Positions 8,499 through 17,991 of a stretch of DNA of 64,000 nt are shown here, in pieces (position 1 is the first letter of the stretch; each line of letters starts with the position of its first letter). Source of the stretch: Microcosmobacter mediterraneus (GTDB lineage Bacteria; Bacteroidota; Bacteroidia; Flavobacteriales; Flavobacteriaceae). The DNA lies in the NCBI RefSeq assembly GCF_031846265.1, contig NZ_JAVRIA010000005.1, forward strand, positions 1 through 64,000. Reading direction: 5' to 3'. The position numbers were made by a program, and so were the translations under genes. The notes under the pieces are model-generated. The model had not been told where the DNA came from and ran no database searches. It was given only the letters and a program-made list of their open reading frames with translations.

Positions 8499-11072
8499 TT
8501 AAAATTGTTGTCCAATAATGAAGTGAGTTTCCCATCCATTTTTTTGCGTTTGTCCAGGTAAAGGATCAAAGCCATGACCAAAGTCAATACCTAATAAACC
8601 AAAGGCTGGCATAAATATTCTAAGTCCAAATCCTGCAGATCTATTAATGTTAAACGGATTGTAATCTCTAAAGTTATTAAAAGAGGCACCACCTTCTATA
8701 AAAGTTAGTCCGTAAATTTTTGCTTGCTGACCTAATGTAATTGGATAACGTAGTTCTAATGAAAACTTATTGTAAATAGTACCACCATCTTGTGAGGATA
8801 AAGACTGATTTGGATAACCTCTTAATTGTATTACCTCTCTACCATCTAAAGTTCTGTTTCCTAGGCCATCTCCACCAACAAAGAAACGCTCAAAAGGAAT
8901 TACACCTCTATCATTATTATAAGCTCCTAAGAAACCAAATTCTACTGCAGATCTTAATACAAGTTTATCCACAGGATTAGTATACCAATCTCCAGTAAAC
9001 TTAACTTTATAGAATTCTAACCACTTAAAACGTTCTTGATCGATCTCTCCAATTCGGCTTGCTGCATTTTCTCTATCTATTGTAGAATTGTTAACATCGT
9101 CTCGTATATCTAGTAGCCCTTCTCGTTCTTGGTTTAAAGCTTTATAATCTACATTATTAAATACAGAATATGGCAATGAAAATTTTGCAGAAGCTGTAAA
9201 ATTAGAACCACCAGTTGGATATATAGGATCTGTAAAGGTGTTGTTTCTTGATAATGCTACTGTATATGACAAGTTGTTAGATGTACCATCTCCAAAAGTA
9301 AATAACCCTGTGTTGTAATTCTGTAAGTCGTAATGCTGAAAGCCTATAGCTTGTGATAGTTGGAAATAATCATCTGGTACTTTTAATCGCTTTGCTATAC
9401 CTACACTAATCCCTGTAATATTAAAGCGTCTACTTTTATCTGCATTACGAGTTTGAGGATTAAATAAGAATTGTCTAGAGTGCGAAATAGATGTTGTTAA
9501 TCTTATAGGCTCCTCACCACCTAACCAAGGTTCACTAAATGAAAAACTATAGGTTTGGAAAAAACGACTCGCCTGAAGTCTTAATGATAAACTTTGGCCA
9601 TCTCCCATAGGAATAGGAGTATATGCTTCCTTATTAAAAATATTCTTTAGCGAGAAGTTATTAAAAGACAATCCAAGAGTACCAATGAATCCACCACCAC
9701 CATAACCACCTTGAAGCTCTATTTGGCTAGAACCTCTTTCAACTACAGAATATTCCATGTCTAGAGTACCTTCATTTGGATTTGCATTATTAAGGTTAGG
9801 CGATATTTGTTGAGCATCAAAGAAACCTAGTTGACCAAGTTCTCTAATGGTTCTAATAACATTAGACCTACTGTATAATTGTCCTGGTCTGGTCCTGAGT
9901 TCTCTGTATATAACATGGTCATTAGTTTTATCATTACCAACAACAGAAATTTTATTAAAATAAGCTGGTTTTCCTTCTGATATTCGTATTTCTAAGTCAA
10001 TAACATTTCCATCTGCACTGATTTCTACAGGATTAATAGTAGAGAATAAATACCCATTATTTTGATATAAGTTAGTAAGATCTAATGCATCTGGTTTACT
10101 ATCATCTGCAATACGTTTTCTGAGTTCAACACCATTGTAAGTGGAACCTTCATCAATTCTTAATACTCTTGATAGTTGCTCGTCGGAGTACACTGTATTA
10201 CCAACAAATGATATTTTACCAAAAGTGTATTTTTCGCCTTCTTCAACATTAATTTTTAAAGAAATACTTTTATCGTTATTGACTACTATAGTATCACTAA
10301 TAATACGAGCATCTCTATAACCTTTTTCTTTGTATTTATCGATTACTGCTACTAGATCTTCTTTATAGTTTTCTTCAATGTATTTAGAACGTTTTAAAAT
10401 TCTAATTGGGTTTTTACGTTTCGTGTTTTTCATGGCTTTTCTTAGCTTTTTATCGCTAAGTTTTTCATTGCCTTCAAAATCGATATCTTTAATTTTAACC
10501 TTTTCTCCTTTGTCTATATAAACGAGCATGTTTACTCGTTGCTTCTCAATAGAATCATTGATTTCTTTGGTAGTAACAGTAACTTTTGTATTGTAGAAGC
10601 CGTTTTTCTTATACTTATTTTCTATATAGTTTTCTGTAGTAGTTATAAGATTCTCTGTGACCTTTGTGCCTTTATTAAGTTTGTTGTCTGCAATGAGCTC
10701 GTCCTTTTTACCTTTTTTTACACCTTCAATAGTAACTTCATTAAGCTCTGGTAAATCATAGAGTTCAATTTCTAAATCTATTGTTGAACCCTCTACATTT
10801 ATTATGTATACATCAATACTGCTAAATAGGTTTGTTCCCCATAGCTTTTTGATAGCATTACTTAATTTTTCTCCTGGAATTTGGATAACATCACCTTTTT
10901 TTAGACGAGAGAATGAAATAATTGTAGACTCTCCAAAATTGGTATTTCCTGCAACTTTAATTTCACCTATGGTATATTTTGTACCACTATTGTAGTTTAC
11001 TTCTTGTGCGCTTAGGTTTGCAGATAAAGTAAAAATTAGTAGAATAAAAAGTAGTTTGTAATATGTATTCAA
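8499..11072 (-). CDS. bamA: Outer-membrane protein assembly factor BamA
   Basis: About 857 residues. Catalytic core of the BAM machine that folds beta-barrel proteins into the outer membrane. Five POTRA repeats occupy about residues 25-430 (markers VTIEGVKKGKKDEL, IDFEGNEKLSDKKL, ISFVGNTVYSDEQL, ISVVGNDKTNDHVI), followed by the Omp85 barrel with the lid-loop motif LRGYPNQSLSS. No ATG is available: a TTG at 11072 gives an ideal signal peptide (NTYYKLLFILLIFTLSANLSAQ); another TTG at 11111 would overlap uppS by 29 bp and is the alternative. It is co-transcribed with porG and uppS upstream and two ompH genes downstream. Confidence 0.95.
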   Translation of the reverse strand: MNTYYKLLFILLIFTLSANLSAQEVNYNSGTKYTIGEIKVAGNTNFGESTIISFSRLKKGDVIQIPGEKLSNAIKKLWGTNLFSSIDVYIINVEGSTIDLEIELYDLPELNEVTIEGVKKGKKDELIADNKLNKGTKVTENLITTTENYIENKYKKNGFYNTKVTVTTKEINDSIEKQRVNMLVYIDKGEKVKIKDIDFEGNEKLSDKKLRKAMKNTKRKNPIRILKRSKYIEENYKEDLVAVIDKYKEKGYRDARIISDTIVVNNDKSISLKINVEEGEKYTFGKISFVGNTVYSDEQLSRVLRIDEGSTYNGVELRKRIADDSKPDALDLTNLYQNNGYLFSTINPVEISADGNVIDLEIRISEGKPAYFNKISVVGNDKTNDHVIYRELRTRPGQLYSRSNVIRTIRELGQLGFFDAQQISPNLNNANPNEGTLDMEYSVVERGSSQIELQGGYGGGGFIGTLGLSFNNFSLKNIFNKEAYTPIPMGDGQSLSLRLQASRFFQTYSFSFSEPWLGGEEPIRLTTSISHSRQFLFNPQTRNADKSRRFNITGISVGIAKRLKVPDDYFQLSQAIGFQHYDLQNYNTGLFTFGDGTSNNLSYTVALSRNNTFTDPIYPTGGSNFTASAKFSLPYSVFNNVDYKALNQEREGLLDIRDDVNNSTIDRENAASRIGEIDQERFKWLEFYKVKFTGDWYTNPVDKLVLRSAVEFGFLGAYNNDRGVIPFERFFVGGDGLGNRTLDGREVIQLRGYPNQSLSSQDGGTIYNKFSLELRYPITLGQQAKIYGLTFIEGGASFNNFRDYNPFNINRSAGFGLRIFMPAFGLLGIDFGHGFDPLPGQTQKNGWETHFIIGQQF

Positions 11073-11082
11073 TGAAGTAATA

Positions 11083-11823
11083 TTAAGTAAGTTGTTCGCT
11101 TGTTTTTCCAAATCGTCGTTCTCTATTTTGATAATTAACTAAAGCTTTATACAAGTCTTCTTTAGTAAAATCTGGCCATAGAATATCTGTAAAATATAAC
11201 TCAGCATACGCTATTTGCCATAGTAAAAAATTGCTTATTCGTTGTTCACCACTTGTTCTAATTAATAAGTCTACATCTGGCAAATCTTGCGTGTAAAGAT
11301 GCTTATTAATTATTGATTCGTCAATACTTTCGGCAGAAATTATATTATTTTTAACTTTATATGTTAACTCTTTAACAACACTAACTAGTTCTTCTCTTGA
11401 GCCATAACTTAACGCTAAGGTTAAGGTCATGTTGGTATTATTTTTAGTTTTATCAATAACTTCCTGTAACTCATTAAAAGCTTTTTGTGGTAAATCATTT
11501 AGCGCACCAATAGCAGTGAGTTTGATATTATTATCTTGTAGTGTTTTAATTTCTTTTTTTAAGGAACGTACTAAAAGTTTCATTAAGGTCTGAACTTCTA
11601 ATTTTGGTCGTTTCCAGTTTTCTGTTGAAAAAGCATAGAGTGTTAAATGTTTTATACCTAGTTCAGCACTAGCTTCAACTGTTTGTCTCACAGCCTTGGT
11701 GCCTGTTTCGTGCCCAGCAACTCTGAGTAAGCCTTGTTTTTTAGCCCAACGACCATTACCATCCATAATCACAGCGACATGTTTAGGCAAACGGTTTTTA
11801 TCTATGTGTTCTTTTAGACTCAT
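11083..11823 (-). CDS. uppS: Isoprenyl transferase (undecaprenyl diphosphate synthase)
   Basis: 246 residues, standard for the cis-prenyltransferase family. Builds C55 undecaprenyl diphosphate from farnesyl diphosphate and isopentenyl diphosphate, the lipid carrier for peptidoglycan and O-antigen. Canonical signatures: HVAVIMDGNGRWAKK near the N-terminus with the catalytic Asp, and DLLIRTSGEQRISNFLLWQ near the C-terminus. Its ATG overlaps the porG stop codon (ATGA, 4 bp), and bamA follows directly, so the genes are translationally coupled. Confidence 0.96.
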   Translation of the reverse strand: MSLKEHIDKNRLPKHVAVIMDGNGRWAKKQGLLRVAGHETGTKAVRQTVEASAELGIKHLTLYAFSTENWKRPKLEVQTLMKLLVRSLKKEIKTLQDNNIKLTAIGALNDLPQKAFNELQEVIDKTKNNTNMTLTLALSYGSREELVSVVKELTYKVKNNIISAESIDESIINKHLYTQDLPDVDLLIRTSGEQRISNFLLWQIAYAELYFTDILWPDFTKEDLYKALVNYQNRERRFGKTSEQLT

Positions 11824-12515
11824 TGTTCGTAATTACAATAGCATGGTTTTCTACCAAAAGTGTAGGTTAATGTAAAACCAGTAAATACATACCAATCATT
11901 GCTGTTTAGATTACCAAAGCTTAACCCATCTAGTTCCTGAGCGTCAGGGACACTACCATCTAATTCATCTGAGAATGTGTAACGCACACCAATTTCTCCA
12001 GCTAGGATGAGATGATTAGTGATATTAGATTTTATGCCTAAAACCATAGGTATTCCATAAGCCCAACTATTCGTTCCCTGATCGGTATATTCACCAATTG
12101 ATGAAAAAAAATAATTTTTGTGTCTTGCGGTTGTAATTCCAGTGTATAAGTAAGGCGTCACTTTTGGTCTATTATCATGAAGATTAAAATCAAAAAATGT
12201 AAACTCCATCCCAAGTGATATTTCTAATAATGAATTATCAAAATTATAACCACGCTGCACACGCCTTGGATCATCTGATTTTCCATCAAAACCCTCTAAG
12301 TCAGCAAAAATGACACTTGCTCTAAAAGCGTGTCTTGGGCTTCTATTCCATTTAACAATACCACCAAAAACAGGAGCATTTGGAGCTATGTAAGTCGTGG
12401 CGCCAACATCACCAATAAAATTACTACCACCAACAAATACACCAACCTCATAGATTTGTGCATTTAAGCTTGTTATAAAACAAGTACTCATTAAAAATAG
12501 GACTATGCTTCTCAT
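11820..12515 (-). CDS. porG: PorG-like outer-membrane protein of type IX secretion (DUF6089)
   Basis: 231 residues with a signal peptide (1-19, SLNAQ) and a small 8-stranded-type barrel pattern (GVFVGGSNFIGDVG; FTGFTLTYTFG at the end), ending in a Cys-rich tail CYCNYEQ. This matches the DUF6089/PorG family, an outer-membrane part of the type IX secretion ring. The gene order porG-uppS-bamA-ompH-ompH is, from established knowledge, the same as in Porphyromonas gingivalis, which supports the call. It is the first gene of the envelope operon, with a promoter-like sequence just upstream. Confidence 0.8.
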   Translation of the reverse strand: MRSIVLFLMSTCFITSLNAQIYEVGVFVGGSNFIGDVGATTYIAPNAPVFGGIVKWNRSPRHAFRASVIFADLEGFDGKSDDPRRVQRGYNFDNSLLEISLGMEFTFFDFNLHDNRPKVTPYLYTGITTARHKNYFFSSIGEYTDQGTNSWAYGIPMVLGIKSNITNHLILAGEIGVRYTFSDELDGSVPDAQELDGLSFGNLNSNDWYVFTGFTLTYTFGRKPCYCNYEQ

Positions 12516-12532
12516 AGATTTTTAAAAGTTTG

Positions 12533-12565
12533 CAAATATAATAAATAAGATGAGCCTATAACAAT
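12533..12565 (-). promoter_or_regulatory. Bacteroidota promoter of the porG-uppS-bamA operon
   Basis: On the minus strand ATTG (near-consensus -33) is followed after 21 bases by TATATTTG, a perfect -7 TAnnTTTG, at 12533-12540, 18 bases before the porG ATG. Confidence 0.55.
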
Positions 12566-12636
12566 TTAGGCCCATTAGTCTGCTTACTAAAACAAGATAA
12601 TGAGGGATTTATTGCTTTATTTGCGTCTAATGTGTT

Positions 12637-13518
12637 TTAATTTCTACGATCCTCAGCCCATAACATTTTTCTCCTAAGAGTATCGATAAAACTTTCATCA
12701 GTTAATTCAATCATTTTTACTTTAAAGTTGGATTTTTCTATTCTAACAACTGCTGAGTTGGGTAAAGTTACAATCCTAGAATCTAGAGATAATAAGTAAT
12801 GATCTTCTCTACCATCTACTTTTAATTGAACTTTGGTATCATCAGGTATAACTAAAGGTCTTACATTAAGATTATGAGGTGCAATTGGTGTAAGTACAAT
12901 GTTACCAGCTTCAGGCGTAATTATTGGTCCACCACAACTTAAAGAATAGCCTGTAGAACCTGTTGGTGTTGAGATAATAAGGCCGTCAGACCAATAAGAA
13001 GCTAGATATTCATCATTCAGATGCGTTTCTACAGTAATCATAGAGGTTGTATTTTTTCTACTTACTGCAATTTCGTTTAAAGCATAATTAATTTCTACTA
13101 AATCATTGTGAGTAGGTTCAGTTGTAACGCTTAACAATGTTCTATTAGACAGTTTATAATTGCCTGCAATAATCTCATCAAACGCCATGGTGATTTTTTC
13201 TGGCTGAATAGTTGCTAAAAACCCTAATCTACCAGTATTTATGCCAACAATAGGAATGCCTAAATCACCAACTCTTGTTACTGCTCTTAGAATAGTTCCG
13301 TCACCACCAATACTAACAAGCATGTTAAATGTATGGTCTAAATTTAAAAACGTTTTAAATCCTTTTAAACCTATATCAGATTGATTATCTATGAGATTGT
13401 AGAAATTAGACTCAATAAAAACAGAAACATTTTTGCGCTCTAAATAGTCTAAAAGAATTGCAACACTATCCTCTGAATTTTGTTGATAATATTGACCAAA
13501 TATTGCAATTTTCATCAT
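12637..13518 (-). CDS. nadK: NAD kinase
   Basis: 293 residues, typical length. Phosphorylates NAD to NADP with ATP or polyphosphate in the cytoplasm. Signatures: SIGGDGTILRAV (GGDGT nucleotide site), GINTGRLGFLA, and the beta-sheet domain segments SDGLIISTPTGSTGYSLSCGGP and DGREDHYLL. Two adjacent ATGs exist (13518 and 13515). The gene starts 3 bases after the stop of the upstream CBS gene, indicating one transcript. Confidence 0.95.
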   Translation of the reverse strand: MMKIAIFGQYYQQNSEDSVAILLDYLERKNVSVFIESNFYNLIDNQSDIGLKGFKTFLNLDHTFNMLVSIGGDGTILRAVTRVGDLGIPIVGINTGRLGFLATIQPEKITMAFDEIIAGNYKLSNRTLLSVTTEPTHNDLVEINYALNEIAVSRKNTTSMITVETHLNDEYLASYWSDGLIISTPTGSTGYSLSCGGPIITPEAGNIVLTPIAPHNLNVRPLVIPDDTKVQLKVDGREDHYLLSLDSRIVTLPNSAVVRIEKSNFKVKMIELTDESFIDTLRRKMLWAEDRRN

Positions 13519-13521
13519 GAG

Positions 13522-14178
13522 TTATAGGTCTAAATATTTTTTAAGATAATCTGAACGTTCTTTTAAATTTTCAATGTATGAATCTTCTTCATGACCAGAA
13601 ACTAAATTATAACTATACCTTCTAAAGGTTTGTATGATATCATTTAAACTAACATTTCCGATCTTCAAAGTTATCTCAACGACATCGCTTTCAATTTTAG
13701 AAATAAATGCACCTAAAAGTTTAGCATTATTAGACTCAACAATTTGGCTTACTTCACTAAAAGAATAATCCTGTAAACCTTTTTCAACAATGAGTATGCC
13801 TCCAGGTTCAGCAAAAAAAGGTGTTTCGTTAAATAAACTTATGATATCTTTAAGCTCGTAATAGCCTAAATAATTATTCTTTTCATCTAACACTGGCATT
13901 ATATTGGTAGAGTTTTGAGCAAAAGCCTCTAAAATATCTAACCAATTAGTAAATGGCCTTACAAAAAACCCTTCTATTGTATGACTGCATTCACTGATAA
14001 GTTTTGATCCATCAAAACAGTGAGCATCAGTTTCTGACATACAACCCATAAAAACACCATTATTCTCAATAGGAATATGTGAATAGGTGAGTTGATTAAA
14101 GAGTTGCTGCAACTCTCGTATAGGGTTATTAATATTCAATGGACGAATATCATTAATTATGTAATGTTTTAATGGCAT
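13522..14178 (-). CDS. CBS-domain protein
   Basis: 218 residues, cytoplasmic. A tandem CBS pair spans about 10-130 (PIRELQQLFNQLTYSHIPIENNGVFMGCMSE; ILEAFAQNSTNIMPVLDEKNNYLGYYELKDI). CBS pairs bind adenine nucleotides. The rest (about 140-215) is a small alpha-beta unit with an ACT-like feel (GGILIVEKGLQDYSFSEV) that I cannot name firmly. It is directly upstream of nadK with a 3-bp gap, so an adenylate- or NAD-sensing role next to NAD kinase is plausible inference. It is divergent from pdxJ. Confidence 0.8.
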   Translation of the reverse strand: MPLKHYIINDIRPLNINNPIRELQQLFNQLTYSHIPIENNGVFMGCMSETDAHCFDGSKLISECSHTIEGFFVRPFTNWLDILEAFAQNSTNIMPVLDEKNNYLGYYELKDIISLFNETPFFAEPGGILIVEKGLQDYSFSEVSQIVESNNAKLLGAFISKIESDVVEITLKIGNVSLNDIIQTFRRYSYNLVSGHEEDSYIENLKERSDYLKKYLDL

Positions 14179-14265
14179 AAAACGATTTATGGAATTTGCA
14201 AATTAATCAAAAATAACTACAAATTGGGTGTAGCACTTTGTATTTTTGCAACATAAAATTACGTG

Positions 14266-14979
14266 ATGACTAAACTCAGTGTTAACATAAATAAAATAGC
14301 AACTCTAAGGAATTCTAGAGGTGGAGATCTGCCAAATGTAGTCCAATTTGCTAAAGATATTCAGCGTTTTGGCGCTGAAGGTGTTACAATTCATCCAAGG
14401 CCAGATGAACGTCATATTCGTTACAAGGATGCCTATGATTTAAAACCAGAAGTGTATACAGAATACAATATTGAAGGTAATCCTATACCTAAATTTGTAG
14501 ATATGGTTTTAGAAATTAAACCTACACAAGTAACTTTAGTGCCAGATGCTGTTGATGCTATCACAAGTAATGCTGGCTGGGACACCATAACCCATAAATC
14601 GTTTTTAACTGAAGTTATCTCAGAATTTAAAAGCAATGGCATTAGAACATCTATTTTTTTAGATCCAGATTTAAAACAGGTAGAAGGTGCTAAAAAAACA
14701 GGTACAGATCGTATAGAACTCTATACAGAAGCTTATGCGCACCAATACAGATTAGGTAATAATGATGCTATTGAACCCTATAAAAAAGCAGCTGATTTTG
14801 CAAATTCATTACAATTAGGAATTAATGCAGGACATGATCTTTCACTAGATAATATAAAATTTTTTAAGCAGAATATCACTGGTTTATTAGAAGTGTCTAT
14901 TGGTCATGCATTAATTTCTGAGAGCTTGTATCTAGGAATTGAGAATGTTGTACAAATATATTTACATAGATTAAAATAA
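14266..14979 (+). CDS. pdxJ: Pyridoxine 5'-phosphate synthase
   Basis: About 237 residues. Condenses 1-deoxyxylulose 5-phosphate with 3-amino-2-oxopropyl phosphate to form pyridoxine 5'-phosphate (vitamin B6). TIM barrel with family motifs LSVNINKIATLRNSRGG, GVTIHPRPDERHI, VTLVPD, LGINAGHDLSL and EVSIGHALI. The ATG at 14266 is preferred to a GTG one codon upstream. A TATTTTTG -7-like box lies at 14241-14248. The stop overlaps the next start (TAATG). Confidence 0.95.
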   Translation: MTKLSVNINKIATLRNSRGGDLPNVVQFAKDIQRFGAEGVTIHPRPDERHIRYKDAYDLKPEVYTEYNIEGNPIPKFVDMVLEIKPTQVTLVPDAVDAITSNAGWDTITHKSFLTEVISEFKSNGIRTSIFLDPDLKQVEGAKKTGTDRIELYTEAYAHQYRLGNNDAIEPYKKAADFANSLQLGINAGHDLSLDNIKFFKQNITGLLEVSIGHALISESLYLGIENVVQIYLHRLK

Positions 14980-15746
14980 TGCTTTTATACTCAAATATTA
15001 TTGGGAAAGGAAGACCATTTCTAATTCTACATGGATTTTTAGGAATGGGAGATAATTGGAAAACACTTGGTAAGCAATATTCTAATGAAGGCTTTGAAGT
15101 GCACCTTATCGATCAACGTAATCATGGGCGAAGTTTTCATGATGATACTTTTAATTATGAAGCCTTAGTTAAGGACTTAAAATATTATTGCGAGCATTAT
15201 GATTTAAAAGACATTGCTCTTTTAGGTCATTCTATGGGAGGAAAAACAGCCATGTTATTTGCAACGGAGTATCCTCATTTTATTTCAAAATTAATTGTAG
15301 CAGATATTTCACCACGTTTTTACCCAGTGCATCATGATGCTATTTTAGAAGGCCTATCGAGTTTAGATTTTAATGACATAAAAAGTAGAAGTTCTGCAGA
15401 TAAGCAATTGAGTAATTATGTTAAAGAAATGGGAACACGTATGTTCTTACTTAAAAACTTATATTGGATTGAGAAGGGACAATTAGCATTAAGAATTAAT
15501 TTAGAAATACTAAAAGTAGAAGTGTCAGAAGTAGGTGAAGCATTACCAATATATGCTACCTTTAGTAAAGATACATTGTTTTTACGTGGTGATAAATCTG
15601 AGTACATTGGCCAATCAGACGAAACAATTATTCAACGTCATTTCCCAAATTCTAATATCGTTACTATTGCAAATGCTGGTCATTGGTTGCATGCAGAAAA
15701 TCCTAAAGATTTTTACACTACAACATTACAATTTTTATTACAATAA
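14979..15746 (+). CDS. Alpha/beta-fold hydrolase (YbfF-like esterase)
   Basis: 255 residues, complete alpha/beta hydrolase. Oxyanion motif LHGFLGMGDNWKTL, DQRNHGRS, nucleophile in LLGHSMGGKTA, a late Asp in RGDKSEYI and the catalytic His in NAGHWLHAENP. This pattern resembles the YbfF/PldB-like esterases of small acyl or thioester substrates, but the substrate is not readable. The start codon overlaps the pdxJ stop by one base (TAATG), so it is translationally coupled to vitamin B6 synthesis. Confidence 0.85.
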   Translation: MLLYSNIIGKGRPFLILHGFLGMGDNWKTLGKQYSNEGFEVHLIDQRNHGRSFHDDTFNYEALVKDLKYYCEHYDLKDIALLGHSMGGKTAMLFATEYPHFISKLIVADISPRFYPVHHDAILEGLSSLDFNDIKSRSSADKQLSNYVKEMGTRMFLLKNLYWIEKGQLALRINLEILKVEVSEVGEALPIYATFSKDTLFLRGDKSEYIGQSDETIIQRHFPNSNIVTIANAGHWLHAENPKDFYTTTLQFLLQ

Positions 15747-15775
15747 AATTGAAGACTTTAATTATGAGATATTGG

Positions 15776-15808
15776 TTTGGATTCAAAGTAAAAAAAGTTG
15801 TATTTTTG
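15776..15808 (+). promoter_or_regulatory. Promoter of tig
   Basis: TTTG at 15776-15779, a 21-base spacer, then TATTTTTG at 15801-15808, matching the Bacteroidota -33/-7 form. The tig ATG follows 25 bases later. Confidence 0.7.
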
Positions 15809-15833
15809 CAGCCCAATTTTTAGGTTATAACAG

Positions 15834-17150
15834 ATGAATATTACAAGAGAAAATATTGATGCGTTAAATGCAGTGGTAAAGGTAGATATCGCTAAAGCAG
15901 ATTATGAAGATAAGGTAGAAAAAATCTTATCAGATTACCGTAAATCTGCAAATATTCCAGGATTTAGAAAAGGTCATGTGCCAATGGGAATGGTTAAAAA
16001 GCAATATGGTAAAGCTGTACTAGTAGATGAGGTTAATAAATTGCTGCAAGATGCTTTGGGTAAATATTTAGTTGAAGAAAAATTAGATGTTTTAGGCAAT
16101 CCACTACCAAAGCCTCAAGATGATTTAGATTGGAATTCTGATGAATTTTCTTTTGAATTTGAATTAGGTTTAGCTCCAGAATTTGATGTTAAGTTGAAAG
16201 GTAAGAAAGCTATAACACACTATAATATTGTAGCAAATGATAAAATGATCAACAACCAAGTTGAGCATCTTCAAAAACAGTATGGTAAAATCGTATCACA
16301 AACTGAAGTGACTACAGTATCAGAAATAACAGGAAAATTCACCAATGAGGAGCATGCTATTAATAATGTTGCAACATTAACTCTAGATAAGTTAAAAGGA
16401 AAAACAAATCCTAAGAAATTTATTGGTGCTAAAGTAGGTGATGTTATTATTTTGAAAACAAAAAACTTATTTAACGAAGACCATGATTTTATGACCTTCT
16501 TAAAGGTGTCAAAGGACGATGTTGCTAATGTTGAAGTTAATTTTGAGGTTTCTGAAATCAATGAGCGCGAATTAGCAGATTTAGATCAAGACCTATTCGA
16601 TAAACTTTTTGGTCCAAAAACTGTAACTTCTGTAACTGAGTTAAAAGAAAAGATAAAGGAAGATTCTGAAAAACAATTTACCCAACAAGGTGACCAAAAA
16701 TTGTTAAATGACGTTACAGAATACTTGGTTGAGAGCACTAAATTTGATTTACCAGCTGAGTTTTTACAAAAATGGATGCAGACAGCTGGAGAAGAGATTA
16801 TGACCGAAGATCAGGCAAAAGAAGAGTATGAAAAATCAGAAAAGAGCATGCGTTATCAATTAATTGAAGGAAAGTTAATTGAAGAGTTTAAGCTTCAGGT
16901 ACAGTTTGAAGATTTAAAAGCTTATGCTATGGAGATGATTAAGGGGCAAATGGCTCAGTTTGGTCAAATGAATCCATCAGAAAAAGAATTAGAAGATATT
17001 GCAGCACGCATTCTCTCTAACAAAGATGAGGTTAAACGTTTAACAGAACAGTTAATGAGTCAGAAATTATTAAAGCTATACAAAGAAGAAGCTAATCTCA
17101 AAGTTAAAGAGATTACTTATGATGATTTTGTGAAAGAGTTTTATAGTTAA
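15834..17150 (+). CDS. tig: Trigger factor
   Basis: 438 residues, normal length. Ribosome-bound chaperone for nascent chains. The ribosome-docking signature NIPGFRKGHVPMGMVKKQYG begins near residue 39. The central peptidyl-prolyl isomerase domain (about 150-250) is divergent, and the helical C-terminal arms follow (DQDLFDKLFG and on). It is followed by clpP and clpX, the usual proteostasis order, though a strong terminator at 17179-17210 suggests separate or attenuated transcription. Confidence 0.95.
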   Translation: MNITRENIDALNAVVKVDIAKADYEDKVEKILSDYRKSANIPGFRKGHVPMGMVKKQYGKAVLVDEVNKLLQDALGKYLVEEKLDVLGNPLPKPQDDLDWNSDEFSFEFELGLAPEFDVKLKGKKAITHYNIVANDKMINNQVEHLQKQYGKIVSQTEVTTVSEITGKFTNEEHAINNVATLTLDKLKGKTNPKKFIGAKVGDVIILKTKNLFNEDHDFMTFLKVSKDDVANVEVNFEVSEINERELADLDQDLFDKLFGPKTVTSVTELKEKIKEDSEKQFTQQGDQKLLNDVTEYLVESTKFDLPAEFLQKWMQTAGEEIMTEDQAKEEYEKSEKSMRYQLIEGKLIEEFKLQVQFEDLKAYAMEMIKGQMAQFGQMNPSEKELEDIAARILSNKDEVKRLTEQLMSQKLLKLYKEEANLKVKEITYDDFVKEFYS

Positions 17151-17178
17151 GCATTAGAGAATAAATCATTATATTTAG

Positions 17179-17210
17179 AGCGTAAAACCATAGTGTTTTA
17201 CGCTTTTTTT
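17179..17210 (+). terminator. Intrinsic terminator after tig
   Basis: 10-bp stem AGCGTAAAAC / GTTTTACGCT, 6-base loop, then TTTTTT. Located between tig and clpP. Confidence 0.85.
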
Positions 17211-17238
17211 ATCAATTAAAAACACATTTTAAAAACGA

Positions 17239-17916
17239 ATGGATTACGGAAAAGAATTTGAAAAATTTGCAATAAAAGATCAAGGTATAAATAGCAATTA
17301 TTACAGTAAGATTATAGAGAGTATGTATCCTACTAATCTTACGCCTAATATTATCGAAGAACGTCAGATGAACATAGCTGTTTTTGATGTGTTCTCTCGC
17401 CTAATGATGGATCGTATTATATTTTTAGGAACAGGAGTAAATGATCAGGTTGCTAATATTATTCAAGCGCAATTGCTCTTTTTACAAAGTACAGATGCAT
17501 CAAAAGACGTACAGATTTACATTAATTCTCCTGGTGGTTCAGTATATGCTGGATTAGGTATTTATGATACTATGCAGTTTATTAAACCAGATGTAGCTAC
17601 AATATGTACAGGTATAGCAGCATCTATGGCAGCTGTGCTATTGTGTGCTGGAGAAAAAGGAAAGCGTTCTGCTCTAAAACACTCAAGAGTAATGATCCAT
17701 CAACCAATGAGTGGAACTCAGGGCCAAGTGTCTGATATGGAGATTGCAGTTCGAGAAACAATTAAAGTTAAAGAAGAATTATATAAAATCATTTCTGATC
17801 ATTCAGGGAAATCTTATGAGCAAGTTGAAAAGGATTCTGATAGAGATTATTGGATGAAATCTAGTGAAGCTCTAGATTATGGAATGATTGATGAAGTTTT
17901 AGAACGAAAGAAATAA
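17239..17916 (+). CDS. clpP: ATP-dependent Clp protease proteolytic subunit
   Basis: 225 residues. Serine peptidase forming the tetradecameric chamber that degrades proteins fed by ClpX. Catalytic Ser129 in GIAASMAAV and His154 in VMIHQPMSG are present, with an Asp expected near 203-205 (KDSDRDYWM). The N-terminal extension before ERQMNIAVFD is longer than in E. coli, as in other Bacteroidota. clpX follows 75 bases downstream. Confidence 0.96.
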   Translation: MDYGKEFEKFAIKDQGINSNYYSKIIESMYPTNLTPNIIEERQMNIAVFDVFSRLMMDRIIFLGTGVNDQVANIIQAQLLFLQSTDASKDVQIYINSPGGSVYAGLGIYDTMQFIKPDVATICTGIAASMAAVLLCAGEKGKRSALKHSRVMIHQPMSGTQGQVSDMEIAVRETIKVKEELYKIISDHSGKSYEQVEKDSDRDYWMKSSEALDYGMIDEVLERKK

Positions 17917-17948
17917 TAGTTCTTATCGACTAAAATAGAATAAAGAGC

Positions 17949-17970
17949 GTTGAATTTTCAAATATTCAAC
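17949..17970. other. Small hairpin between clpP and clpX
   Basis: 7-bp arms GTTGAAT / ATTCAAC with an 8-base loop and no T-run, 22 bases before the clpX ATG. It may influence message stability or clpX translation; chance is possible. Confidence 0.3.
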
Positions 17971-17991
17971 CATGAACTTTAAACTTGAAAG

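Noticed and set aside
15535..15837. 100-codon plus-strand frame between the hydrolase and tig
   Set aside because: Mostly overlaps the hydrolase in another phase and covers the tig promoter; no recognisable protein features.
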